From an uncultured Prevotella sp. (GTDB lineage: Bacteria > Bacteroidota > Bacteroidia > Bacteroidales > Bacteroidaceae), in the NCBI GenBank assembly GCA_937877595.1, contig CALFIY010000101.1, positions 1 to 43,371 of the forward strand: 43,371 nt of DNA, in the 5' to 3' direction. Of the stretch, positions 17,131 to 23,969 are shown piece after piece. The notes under the pieces were generated by a model that saw only the letters and a list, made by a program, of their open reading frames with translations, ran no database searches and was not told the origin of the DNA. Numbering within the stretch: position 1 is the first letter of the stretch; each line of letters starts with the position of its first letter. Position numbers and translations under genes: made by a program.

Positions 17131-19068
17131 TTATGATAGTTTTTCAAGTTCTTCAGAGAGCCGTTCCCATCGTTCCACCTCCTCGTCGAGGGCGCGCTTT
17201 GTCGTGGTGTACTCGGTAACGAGTTCCATGTCAGAGGCATTCTCTGGTACCATGAGCAGAGAGTCGAGTCCTTTCAGCCTCTGCTCCATCTGTTCTATCT
17301 TGTGCTCAGAGTCGGCAACGGCGCGCTTGGCCTTTGTCAGTTGCCTCTGCTTCTCCTTATGGGCAGCGTAGTCTTGTTGCTTGGATGACAGGGGTGAGGG
17401 GTGAGGGGTGAGGGGTGAGATGTTAGGGGTGAGGGGCTGGGAGTGAGATGTGCGAGTCGTTGTCTCATTGTTGTCTTGCAACCAGTCGTAGATGCCGCCT
17501 ATATGCTCGCGCACCTGTCCCGAGCCGAAAGCGTATACCTTGCTGACCAGTCCGTCCAGGAACTCACGGTCGTGGCTTACGATGATTGCTGTGCCGTCGA
17601 AGGCGCGTATGGCTTCCTTCAACACGTCTTTCGAGACCATGTCGAGATGGTTGGTCGGCTCGTCGAGTATCAGCAGGTTTACGGGCTCCAGCAGCAGTCG
17701 TATCATGGCCAGTCGGCTGCGCTCTCCACCGCTGAGCACTCGTACGCGCTTCTCCGATGCCTCTCCTCCGAACATGAATGCTCCGAGAATGTCGTTTATG
17801 CGCAGTCGGATGTCGCCCCGTGCCACGTTGTCGATGGTCTGGAATACTGTGAGTTCCTCGTCAAGCAGTTGGGCCTGGTTCTGAGCAAAGTAGCCTATCT
17901 GTACGTTGTGCCCTATCTTCAACGAGCCTTCAAATGGTATCTCCTGCATGATACACTTCACGAGCGTCGACTTTCCCTCGCCGTTCTTGCCTACGAATGC
18001 CACTTTCTCGCCTCGCCGTATGGACAGGTTGATGCCGCTTAGCACCGTATGGCTTCCGTAACTCTTCGCCACGTCGGTGCATATCACAGGGAAGTCGCCG
18101 CTGCGCAGACATGGAGGGAAGCGCAGCCTTAGGCTTGACGTGTCTACCTCGTCTATCTCTATTGGAACTATCTTCTCCAACTGCTTTACCTTCTGCTGCA
18201 CCTGCACCGCCTTTGTCGCCTGATAGCGGAAGCGCTCTATGAACTGCCGCATTTCCTGTATCTCGCGCTGCTGGTTCTCGTAGGCGCGCATCTGCTGCTG
18301 TCGGCGCTCGCTGCGCAGCGTGACATACTCGTCGTATTTCACGCGGTAGTCTATCACTCTGCCGCACGATATCTCCAGTGTCCGCTTCGTTACATTATTA
18401 ATAAACGCGCGGTCGTGGCTCACAAGCACCACGGCTGCCGCGCAGTCCTGCAGAAACGTCTCGAGCCATTGTATCGACTCTATGTCGAGATGGTTGGTCG
18501 GCTCGTCGAGCAGCAGCACATCGGGGCGCTGCAGCAGTATCTTGGCCAGTTCGATGCGCATGCGCCATCCTCCGCTAAACTCGCTCGTTGGGCGGTCGAA
18601 GTCGGTACGCTTGAAGCCCAGTCCCATTAGCGTGCGCTGCGTCTGGGCCTCAAAACTGTCGGCTCCCATCATCTGGTAGCGCTCGTGCTCTTGGGTGAAC
18701 TGTTCCACAAGTTGCATATAACTGTCGCTTTCGTAGTCGGTGCGACTTGCCATCTGTTCTCCCAACCGGTCAATGTGCTCCTTCATCTTCAGCGTGGCGT
18801 CGAAGGCTTTGCGCGCCTCTTCTGTCACGGTGGTGCTGTCTTCAAGTTTCATCACCTGCGGCAGATAGCCTACGGTAGTCCCTACAGGTATGTTTACCGA
18901 GCCTTTCGTGGGCTGCTGTTGTCGGCAGAGTATGCGTAGCAGCGTCGATTTTCCTGCTCCGTTCTTGCCCACAAGGGCTATGCGGTCGCGGTCGTTCACC
19001 ACGAAACTCACGTCGCTCATCAGTGGCTTGGCCGAAAACTCCACGCCCAGTCCTTCTACGCTTATCAT
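17131..19068 (-). CDS. ABC-F family ATPase (ribosome-associated, two ABC domains)
   Basis: A 645-residue protein with two ABC ATPase domains: Walker A 'GKNGAGKST' with signature 'LSGG'-type 'FSGGWRMRIELAKIL' in the first, and 'GKNGEGKST' with 'LSGGERSRLAMIRLLL' in the second. Both have 'LLLDEPTNHLD'-type Walker B. A charged linker joins them and a coiled coil closes the protein. There are no membrane segments, so it is a translation factor or ribosome protector rather than a transporter. The ATG at 19068 is chosen because the promoter (19093-19123) lies between it and the upstream GTG-type start at 19134. Before the C-terminal coiled coil there is a proline-rich insert (HSQPLTPNISPLTPHPSP) encoded by seven-base tandem repeats. 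pepO follows after 12 bp. Confidence 0.95.
   Translation of the reverse strand: MISVEGLGVEFSAKPLMSDVSFVVNDRDRIALVGKNGAGKSTLLRILCRQQQPTKGSVNIPVGTTVGYLPQVMKLEDSTTVTEEARKAFDATLKMKEHIDRLGEQMASRTDYESDSYMQLVEQFTQEHERYQMMGADSFEAQTQRTLMGLGFKRTDFDRPTSEFSGGWRMRIELAKILLQRPDVLLLDEPTNHLDIESIQWLETFLQDCAAAVVLVSHDRAFINNVTKRTLEISCGRVIDYRVKYDEYVTLRSERRQQQMRAYENQQREIQEMRQFIERFRYQATKAVQVQQKVKQLEKIVPIEIDEVDTSSLRLRFPPCLRSGDFPVICTDVAKSYGSHTVLSGINLSIRRGEKVAFVGKNGEGKSTLVKCIMQEIPFEGSLKIGHNVQIGYFAQNQAQLLDEELTVFQTIDNVARGDIRLRINDILGAFMFGGEASEKRVRVLSGGERSRLAMIRLLLEPVNLLILDEPTNHLDMVSKDVLKEAIRAFDGTAIIVSHDREFLDGLVSKVYAFGSGQVREHIGGIYDWLQDNNETTTRTSHSQPLTPNISPLTPHPSPLSSKQQDYAAHKEKQRQLTKAKRAVADSEHKIEQMEQRLKGLDSLLMVPENASDMELVTEYTTTKRALDEEVERWERLSEELEKLS
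17391..17418 (-). repeat. Seven-base tandem repeat inside the ABC-F gene
   Basis: The unit GGGGTGA (plus strand) occurs four times without change, with further degenerate copies up to about 17447. The minus strand reads it as a Pro/Ser/Leu/Thr-rich linker. The period is not a multiple of three, so gain or loss of one unit would shift the frame. Confidence 0.9.
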
Positions 19069-19092
19069 CTCTCTTCTGTCTCTTTCGGCCGG

Positions 19093-19123
19093 CAAAGGTA
19101 CGATTAAGTGAGAGAAATGCAAA
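19093..19123 (-). promoter_or_regulatory. Promoter of the ABC-F/pepO operon
   Basis: On the minus strand, TTTG (19120-19123) and TACCTTTG (19093-19100) are 19 bp apart. Transcription would start near 19087, about 19 bases before the ATG at 19068. This decides the start codon of the ABC-F gene. Confidence 0.8.
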
Positions 19124-19148
19124 AGGAAAACCACGCTTTTTAAAGCTG

Positions 19149-19253
19149 TGGCAGAATTTAAAGCAGTGCCGGCAAAATTTACAGCAGTGTTGACGAAAAT
19201 TAAAACAGCTGTGACGAAAATTAAAACAGCGCTGACGAAAATTAAAACAGCTG
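19149..19253. repeat. Array of five 21-bp tandem repeats upstream of the ABC-F promoter
   Basis: Copies begin at 19149, 19170, 19191, 19212 and 19233. The last three are nearly identical (TGACGAAAATTAAAACAGC plus two variable bases); the first two are diverged. The array ends in a perfect 14-bp palindrome (AAAACAGCTGTTTT, 19244-19257). The spacing equals two turns of B-DNA. This gap (19069-19488) also holds the ABC-F promoter, an AraC remnant and the OmpA terminator; no intact gene is seen in it. Confidence 0.9.
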
Positions 19254-19308
19254 TTTTGAAAGCACACTGTAACTACTTGAAAAACAAGGCCTTCAGAACG
19301 TCCACAAC

Positions 19309-19398
19309 CTACCTCTCCCGAAACCCCTTCGGCGTGGTGCCCATTATCCGTTTGAAATACTTGCTGAAGAAAGAAGGATTTCTGTGCAAATTTGTCAT
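19309..19398 (-). pseudogene. Remnant of an AraC-family regulator (last ~25 codons)
   Basis: Read on the minus strand, this 29-codon stretch ends in 'NPSFFSKYFKRIMGTTPKGF' before a stop codon. That is the typical second helix and closing motif of AraC/XylS regulators, including 'TP' and the aromatic/arginine end. Nothing AraC-like is readable upstream in any frame: the preceding sequence toward 19430 has no homology and then enters the OmpA terminator. It is therefore a decayed or deletion-truncated gene rather than a small protein. Confidence 0.7.
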
Positions 19399-19426
19399 TT
19401 TAAAACGCATAAGGACGCTAACAACA

Positions 19427-19470
19427 AAAAAACTCCCTGCGCGCCTTTGCACGCAGGGAGCATTCTTTTA
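19427..19470 (-). terminator. Intrinsic terminator of the OmpA-family gene
   Basis: Perfect 9-bp arms CTCCCTGCG (19433-19441) and CGCAGGGAG (19452-19460) surround a 10-base loop. On the minus strand the stem is followed by TTTTTTT. It sits 28 bp after the stop codon. Confidence 0.9.
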
Positions 19471-19488
19471 TTCTGACTTATCAGTTGC

Positions 19489-20634
19489 TTACTTCACGGT
19501 AGTGTCGAAGAACATTGCTACGCGGTTGAAGTCGTTCTCCTCAGAGATTTCGCTTGTAGCGCCCATACCCTGAGTGCTAACGCGGTCGGCAGCAATCTTA
19601 TACTTCTTGACAAGAGCGGTCTTCACAGCCTCAGCACGAGCAACAGAAAGTTTCTGGTTGAGTTCTGCATTGCCCTCTGGAGAAGCATAACCCTTAACAA
19701 GGACCTTAGAGTTCTTGTGGTTCTTCATGTACTTGGCAACCATCTCTACGCTTGCCATACCTGCATTGTCGAGAGTGCTCTTACCCTGACCGAAGATTAC
19801 GATTGGCTGGAGTTGAGAGTTGGCCTTCTCGATAACCTTCACCTGAGTCTCAGGCTTCTTGTTCTTGCAAGCAGTGAGTTGAGCCTGGAGGTCAGCAATG
19901 GTCTTGCCGTCAGCAGCAATCTTGCCATCCTTGCGGCCGTTCTCGGCGCGGAGTTCGTTGATCTTTGCATTGAGACCATCGATCTCAGCCTGATCGCGGA
20001 GTTGAGCAATCTTGAAGTTATGAGTACCGTTGCTGTTACCAAACTTGTAAGACAGACCGAGGTTAGCCTGGAATACAGCATGGTTGATGTTGTAAGCAAC
20101 ACCATTCACGTTGTCAATACCAGCAATAGTATAAACGAGAGCAGGCTCAATGTAGAACTGCCACTGCTTGTCGGAACCGAAGTTGAAAGCAAGGTCCAAA
20201 CCGAGTTTAGAAGTCATAGAATCATCTTTCTTGTCCCAGTCGCGGCCCCAGCCAAGTCCGGCAAGAGCAATGAGTTCAACGTCACGGGCTGTGCCTTTGT
20301 ATCCACCGAACCAGTTGCTGAGGTTCAGAGTTCCCAGCAGGTTTACGTCAGTGTACTTTGGGAAAGTCTTGTCGTTTCCCTTAAGCATACCATTCTTACC
20401 GAAGTAGAACTGGCCTTCAGCAGCCAGACCAACCACTGGAGTGAACCAACGGCCAAGGCGCAGACCTGCCTGATAGTTGATGTCCCCGAAATCAAAATTC
20501 TTGGCTGGTACATTGAAACCACCATTGATGCCAAGATACCAGTTGTCAGCATTCTTGCTCTCCAACACAGTCTGAGCCGAAATGTTCTGTGCTGCGAAAA
20601 CAGCAACAGCAAGCATTAAAAAAATTTTTTTCAT
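19489..20634 (-). CDS. OmpA-family outer membrane protein (beta-barrel plus peptidoglycan-binding domain)
   Basis: A 381-residue protein. It has a signal peptide (KKIFLMLAVAVFAAQNISAQ), an N-terminal barrel of about 200 residues with alternating strands (WYLGINGGFNVP, YQAGLRLGRWF), and a short coiled segment (about 205-260, 'AQLRDQAEIDGLNAKINELRAEN'). A C-terminal OmpA domain (about 270-381) follows, with 'VLVKGYASPEGNAELNQKLSVARAEAVKTAL' type peptidoglycan-binding residues. Proteins of this kind are major surface antigens in Prevotella and Porphyromonas and anchor the outer membrane to the wall. A promoter lies at 20694-20725 and a strong terminator follows. It is a single-gene unit, divergent from the cob genes. 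Confidence 0.95.
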   Translation of the reverse strand: MKKIFLMLAVAVFAAQNISAQTVLESKNADNWYLGINGGFNVPAKNFDFGDINYQAGLRLGRWFTPVVGLAAEGQFYFGKNGMLKGNDKTFPKYTDVNLLGTLNLSNWFGGYKGTARDVELIALAGLGWGRDWDKKDDSMTSKLGLDLAFNFGSDKQWQFYIEPALVYTIAGIDNVNGVAYNINHAVFQANLGLSYKFGNSNGTHNFKIAQLRDQAEIDGLNAKINELRAENGRKDGKIAADGKTIADLQAQLTACKNKKPETQVKVIEKANSQLQPIVIFGQGKSTLDNAGMASVEMVAKYMKNHKNSKVLVKGYASPEGNAELNQKLSVARAEAVKTALVKKYKIAADRVSTQGMGATSEISEENDFNRVAMFFDTTVK

Positions 20635-20693
20635 GTTTTCTTAACTAACTTAGTTGAATATAAAAAAATAAAGTCATCCTTTTTATACGGGTG

Positions 20694-20725
20694 CAAAGTA
20701 AAGAAAAAAAAGTATACGAACCAAA
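20694..20725 (-). promoter_or_regulatory. Likely promoter of the OmpA-family gene
   Basis: On the minus strand, TTTG (20722-20725) and TTACTTTG (20694-20701) are 20 bp apart. The -7 box has one change from TAnnTTTG. It gives a leader of about 54 bases, A/T-rich before the ATG as is common for highly expressed genes in this phylum. Confidence 0.55.
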
Positions 20726-20797
20726 AAAAACTGTAGAAAAGTAGATGAATAAGTGTATTTTTTGCCCTATTTAGCACGCATGTTTATTTAATTTGAG

Positions 20798-20805
20798 TAT
20801 TTTTG
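20798..20805 (+). promoter_or_regulatory. Candidate -7 element just upstream of cobU
   Basis: TATTTTTG fits TAnnTTTG, but no TTTG is found 19-21 bp upstream. If used, transcription would begin only a few bases before the ATG at 20814. It also argues against the TTG at 20793 as start codon. Confidence 0.4.
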
Positions 20806-20813
20806 TGCTGTCT

Positions 20814-21320
20814 ATGGGAAGAATTATACTTATTACTGGCGGACAACGTTCTGGAAAAAGCCAGTATGCAGAGCAACTGGCGCTGAGCCTGTCGGCAGAT
20901 CCGATATACGTAGCCACAGCCCACGTCTGGGATGACGAATTTCGCCAACGGGTGCTGCGACATCAGGAGCGTCGCGGCAGCGAATGGACAAATATTGAAG
21001 AAGAGCGCCGTCTTAGCAGAATTGATATTAGCGACGGCGTGGCGCTAATAGACTGTCTGACTTTGTGGGCCACTAACTTCTTCAGCGACGCAACTGGCGT
21101 AGACGACGCGTTGCAGCAACTGAAGACTGAATTTGACAATTTCACGAAGCAGGACGGGACAATGATTTTCGTAACCAACGAGATAGGCAGCGGAGGCGTA
21201 AGCACCAACGATGTGCAGCGACATTTCACCGACTTGCTGGGCTGGCTTAACCAGTATGTTGCACAGCGTGCCGACGAGGTGATACTGATGGTAAGCGGCA
21301 TTGCGGTGAAGATTAAATAG
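20814..21320 (+). CDS. cobU: Adenosylcobinamide kinase / adenosylcobinamide-phosphate guanylyltransferase
   Basis: CobU phosphorylates adenosylcobinamide and then transfers GMP to give AdoCbi-GDP, preparing the corrinoid for lower-loop assembly. The 168-residue protein begins 'GRIILITGGQRSGKSQYAE' with the P-loop at residues 9-16. It also shows the family's 'YVATAHVWDDEFRQRVLRHQERRG' (His accepting GMP), 'LIDCLTLWATN' and 'VTNEIGSGGV'. The ATG at 20814 fits the normal N-terminus; an upstream TTG would add seven unneeded residues. It is the first of three cob genes in order cobU-cobT-cobS, 53 bp before cobT. Confidence 0.95.
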   Translation: MGRIILITGGQRSGKSQYAEQLALSLSADPIYVATAHVWDDEFRQRVLRHQERRGSEWTNIEEERRLSRIDISDGVALIDCLTLWATNFFSDATGVDDALQQLKTEFDNFTKQDGTMIFVTNEIGSGGVSTNDVQRHFTDLLGWLNQYVAQRADEVILMVSGIAVKIK

Positions 21321-21322
21321 TT

Positions 21323-21373
21323 GACAGTTCTTGGCAAAGCCAAGCGGCATAGCCGAGCGGACAATAGACAGTT
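21323..21373. repeat. Double hairpin flanked by 7-bp direct repeats between cobU and cobT
   Basis: Two abutting perfect hairpins, CTTGGC-AAA-GCCAAG (21330-21344) and CGGC-ATA-GCCG (21345-21355), lie between direct repeats GACAGTT at 21323-21329 and 21367-21373. The second direct repeat touches the cobT start codon. There is no T run, so it is not a terminator. It looks like a small interspersed repeat or an mRNA-stabilising structure. Confidence 0.6.
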
Positions 21374-22444
21374 ATGAGTTATAAATTCTGCATTTCAGCA
21401 CCTGACAATGCCATAAGAGAAGCGATAAGGCAGAAGACAGACAATCTCAACAAGCCGAAAGGTTCGCTGGGACGGCTGGAAGAACTGGCTATGCAGGTCT
21501 GCCTGATCCAGCAGACACTGACTCCAACTACAGAAGGACGTCACCATTTGCTTTTCGGTGCCGACCACGGAATAGAACGCGAGGGCGTAAGCGTCAGTCC
21601 AAGAGAAGTGACCTGGCAACAGATGATAAACTTCACGCACGGCGGTGGTGGAGTAAACATGTTCTGCCGACAGCATGGTTTCTGCCTTCATATTGTTGAC
21701 GTTGGCGTGGACTACGACCTTAGCGAACATCACGACATTATCAACAGAAAGATTGCGCGCGGCACACGTAATTTCCTGCATGAGGCGGCAATGACAGAAA
21801 CAGAATTCTGGCAGGCCATACAGACAGGAGCAGACATGGCGGAGCAATGCGCAGCGCAAGGATGTCACGTTCTTTCAATAGGAGAAATGGGAATTGGCAA
21901 CACATCGCCATCAAGCATCTGGATGCATCTGTTGGGCAATGTCCCTCTCGCAGAATGTATCGGAGCAGGCGCAGGACTTGACAACGCAGGACAACAGCAC
22001 AAGTTGCAAGTGCTGAGCGAGGCCGTAGAACGATTCAAAAAAGCGACCTCTCTCACCCCTCACCTCTCACCTCTCACCTCTCCCCACTCACCCCTAATCT
22101 ACTTCGGCGGATACGAAATGGTGGCAGCAATAGGAGCAATGCTAAAGGCGGCAGAACTACACCTTATTATATTAATAGACGGCTTTATAATGACGGCGTG
22201 TGCGCTGGCAGCCTGCAAACATTATCCAGCGGCTCAGCACTATATGATATTCACCCACTGCGGCGACGAGAGCGGGCATCGGCGTATGCTGCAACTGCTG
22301 GGAGCAAGGCCGCTGCTCAGTCTGGGACTACGGCTGGGCGAAGGCACGGGGGCTCTGTGCGCATTCCCTCTGGTGGATAGCGCCGTGAGAATGATGAACG
22401 AAATGAACAATTTTGACAATGCACATATCACACGATACTTCTAA
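21374..22444 (+). CDS. cobT: Nicotinate-nucleotide-dimethylbenzimidazole phosphoribosyltransferase
   Basis: CobT makes alpha-ribazole phosphate (the lower-loop nucleotide of cobalamin) from nicotinate mononucleotide and a benzimidazole-type base. The protein has 356 residues, the usual length. Visible motifs are 'KPKGSLGRLEELA', 'FGADHGIEREGVS', 'THGGGGVNMF', 'IGEMGIGNTSPSS', 'GAGAGLDNAG' and the C-terminal 'GLRLGEGTGA' that contains the catalytic Glu of the family. Between 'RFKKAT' and 'IYFGGYEM' there is a Ser/Pro/Leu/Thr insert coded by seven-base tandem repeats (22053-22080), in what is a loop in relatives. The start ATG at 21374 is unambiguous. Its end overlaps cobS by 26 bp. Confidence 0.95.
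   Translation: MSYKFCISAPDNAIREAIRQKTDNLNKPKGSLGRLEELAMQVCLIQQTLTPTTEGRHHLLFGADHGIEREGVSVSPREVTWQQMINFTHGGGGVNMFCRQHGFCLHIVDVGVDYDLSEHHDIINRKIARGTRNFLHEAAMTETEFWQAIQTGADMAEQCAAQGCHVLSIGEMGIGNTSPSSIWMHLLGNVPLAECIGAGAGLDNAGQQHKLQVLSEAVERFKKATSLTPHLSPLTSPHSPLIYFGGYEMVAAIGAMLKAAELHLIILIDGFIMTACALAACKHYPAAQHYMIFTHCGDESGHRRMLQLLGARPLLSLGLRLGEGTGALCAFPLVDSAVRMMNEMNNFDNAHITRYF
22053..22080 (+). repeat. Seven-base tandem repeat inside cobT
   Basis: TCAC recurs at 22053, 22060, 22067 and 22074 with the unit TCACCYC, and degenerate copies run to about 22095. It encodes the insert 'SLTPHLSPLTSPHSPL'. It is the same heptamer, in the same coding orientation, as the repeat in the ABC-F gene. Confidence 0.9.
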
Positions 22445-23213
22445 ATGGTATGACAGCGTCTGGGCTGCATTCATATTCTTCACACGTCTGCCTCTGTGGC
22501 GTATCTACCAACCGCCAAAAGAGGCTTACGCCACGGTGGTCGAATTCTGGCCGCTCACAGGCTGGCTTACAGGAGGCGTAACTGCCGGCACTCTACTGCT
22601 CGTGAGCGAAATAGCACCTCTCCAGATAGCCGCTGTTCTGGCCATCGCAGTACGGCTGCTCGTCACAGGAGCACTGCATGAGGACGGACTGGCAGACTTC
22701 GCCGACGGCTTTGGCGGAGGCGGACATGACCGCAGCCGTATACTCGCCATAATGAAAGACTCGCGTATCGGCACGTACGGCGTAACGATGCTTATCATGT
22801 ATTTCACGTTGCTTTTCTTCTCGCTCATCAGTATGACACCACAAGAGGCGGCAATGACAATAGCAGCGGCCGACCCTTACAGCAAGATGCTGACAGCACA
22901 ACTGGTACAGATGATGCCGTATGCACGCAACGAGGAGACGGCAAAAAACCACACCGTATACAGGAAATTCGGCATATGGGCCGGCATAAGTCTCCTCCTG
23001 CAGGGACTGCTGCCGCTGGGCTGCTATTCATGGTACATGGCAGGACGCATGGACTGGCAGATGCTGGTATTCGTGCCTGCTGCAGCAATGTACTTCCTTT
23101 ACCTTTTCGTGTGGCGCAGACTGCGCGGATATACAGGCGACTGCTGCGGCGCAGTATGCCTGCTGACGGAACTGGCCACGATACTCACCGCCGTAATATA
23201 CATAGGAAGATAG
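22419..23213 (+). CDS. cobS: Adenosylcobinamide-GDP ribazoletransferase (cobalamin synthase)
   Basis: CobS joins AdoCbi-GDP to alpha-ribazole(-phosphate), the last membrane-bound step of cobalamin assembly. The 264-residue integral membrane protein contains the active-site motif 'HEDGLADFADGFGGGGHDRSRILAIMKDSRIGTYG', here in residues about 80-113, and six to seven hydrophobic segments. The ATG at 22419 lies inside the end of cobT (26-bp overlap); a TTG six bases earlier is less likely. The gene for alpha-ribazole phosphatase (cobC) is not in this window. Confidence 0.95.
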   Translation: MHISHDTSKWYDSVWAAFIFFTRLPLWRIYQPPKEAYATVVEFWPLTGWLTGGVTAGTLLLVSEIAPLQIAAVLAIAVRLLVTGALHEDGLADFADGFGGGGHDRSRILAIMKDSRIGTYGVTMLIMYFTLLFFSLISMTPQEAAMTIAAADPYSKMLTAQLVQMMPYARNEETAKNHTVYRKFGIWAGISLLLQGLLPLGCYSWYMAGRMDWQMLVFVPAAAMYFLYLFVWRRLRGYTGDCCGAVCLLTELATILTAVIYIGR

Positions 23214-23224
23214 GGAGAAAAATA

Positions 23225-23256
23225 TTTGGTCGTTCACACGTAATTGATTACTTTTG
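23225..23256 (+). promoter_or_regulatory. Promoter of the first deoxynucleoside kinase gene
   Basis: TTTG (23225-23228) and TACTTTTG (23249-23256) are 20 bp apart. Only four bases separate the -7 box from the ATG at 23261, so the transcript should be leaderless or nearly so. Confidence 0.75.
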
Positions 23257-23260
23257 CAAT

Positions 23261-23896
23261 ATGCATATTGCTGTAGCAGGAAACATCGGAAGCGGCAAGT
23301 CGACACTGACTGGACTATTGGCACGCCACTACGGCTGGGAGGCACGCTATGAGTCGGTTGACAACAACCCGTATCTTGAAGACTACTATCGTGATATTCA
23401 CCGATGGTCCTTCAATATGGAGGTTTTCTTTCTTAAAGAGCGTTTCCGCGACCTTATTGACATTGCAAAATCCACTCATACCATTATTCAGGACCGTACA
23501 ATCTACGAGGGTGTCTATGTTTTCATGGAAAACAACAAGGATATGGGCAACCTTACGCAGCGCGACTACGAGACGTATATGGAACTGTTTGAACAGATGA
23601 CCACAATAGTGAGGCCGCCCGACCTTATGATTTACCTGCGTGCCTCTGTGCCGCATCTCGTAGGAAACATACAGCAGCGCGGACGCGAATACGAACAGGC
23701 AATACAACTGGAATACCTGAAAAACTTGAACCAGCGCTACGAGGACTTCGTTTACAACAAATATACCGGACGCGTGATGACTGTAGAGAAAGACCCGCTC
23801 GACTTCCTGCATAATCCACGCGACCTGGCAGCAATAATAGACCGCATAGACAGCAACCTCTTCGGACTATTTCCCTCTGACAACACATTACCGTAA
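23261..23896 (+). CDS. Deoxynucleoside kinase 1
   Basis: A 211-residue kinase that would phosphorylate a deoxynucleoside (salvage of DNA precursors). It opens with the P-loop 'AVAGNIGSGKST' and has the catalytic/lid elements 'VDNNPYLEDYY', 'FFLKERF', 'IIQDRTIYEG' (ERS/DRS-type motif) and 'QQRGREYEQAIQ'. The ATG at 23261 is the only sensible start: the frame stays open upstream through cobS, but the promoter sits at 23225-23256. The second kinase gene, 73 bp on, is a clear paralog with the same motif order. Base preference (dA, dG, dC or T) cannot be told from sequence alone. Confidence 0.93.
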   Translation: MHIAVAGNIGSGKSTLTGLLARHYGWEARYESVDNNPYLEDYYRDIHRWSFNMEVFFLKERFRDLIDIAKSTHTIIQDRTIYEGVYVFMENNKDMGNLTQRDYETYMELFEQMTTIVRPPDLMIYLRASVPHLVGNIQQRGREYEQAIQLEYLKNLNQRYEDFVYNKYTGRVMTVEKDPLDFLHNPRDLAAIIDRIDSNLFGLFPSDNTLP

Positions 23897-23969
23897 GTTA
23901 GCATTTGATACATTTCTCTTTTCACTTTTCAATATTCCATCTTCACTCTTCACTTTATACCTGAATATT

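Noticed and set aside
19069..19134. Start of the ABC-F gene at 19134
   Set aside because: The added residues lack homology and the promoter at 19093-19123 lies inside them.
19149..19253. Possible CRISPR array
   Set aside because: Units are directly adjacent with no spacers, and no cas genes are present.
19148..19573. Plus-strand ORF with 'TKIKTAV' repeats
   Set aside because: It arises from the 21-bp repeats, runs antisense through the AraC remnant and the OmpA terminator into the OmpA gene, and lacks a promoter or homology.
20635..20813. Cobalamin riboswitch upstream of cobU
   Set aside because: The gap is only 179 bp and shared with the OmpA promoter; no B12-box-like segment was seen and the candidate promoter leaves no leader.
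22976..23260. Upstream start for deoxynucleoside kinase 1 inside cobS
   Set aside because: The promoter and the P-loop N-terminus fix the start at 23261.
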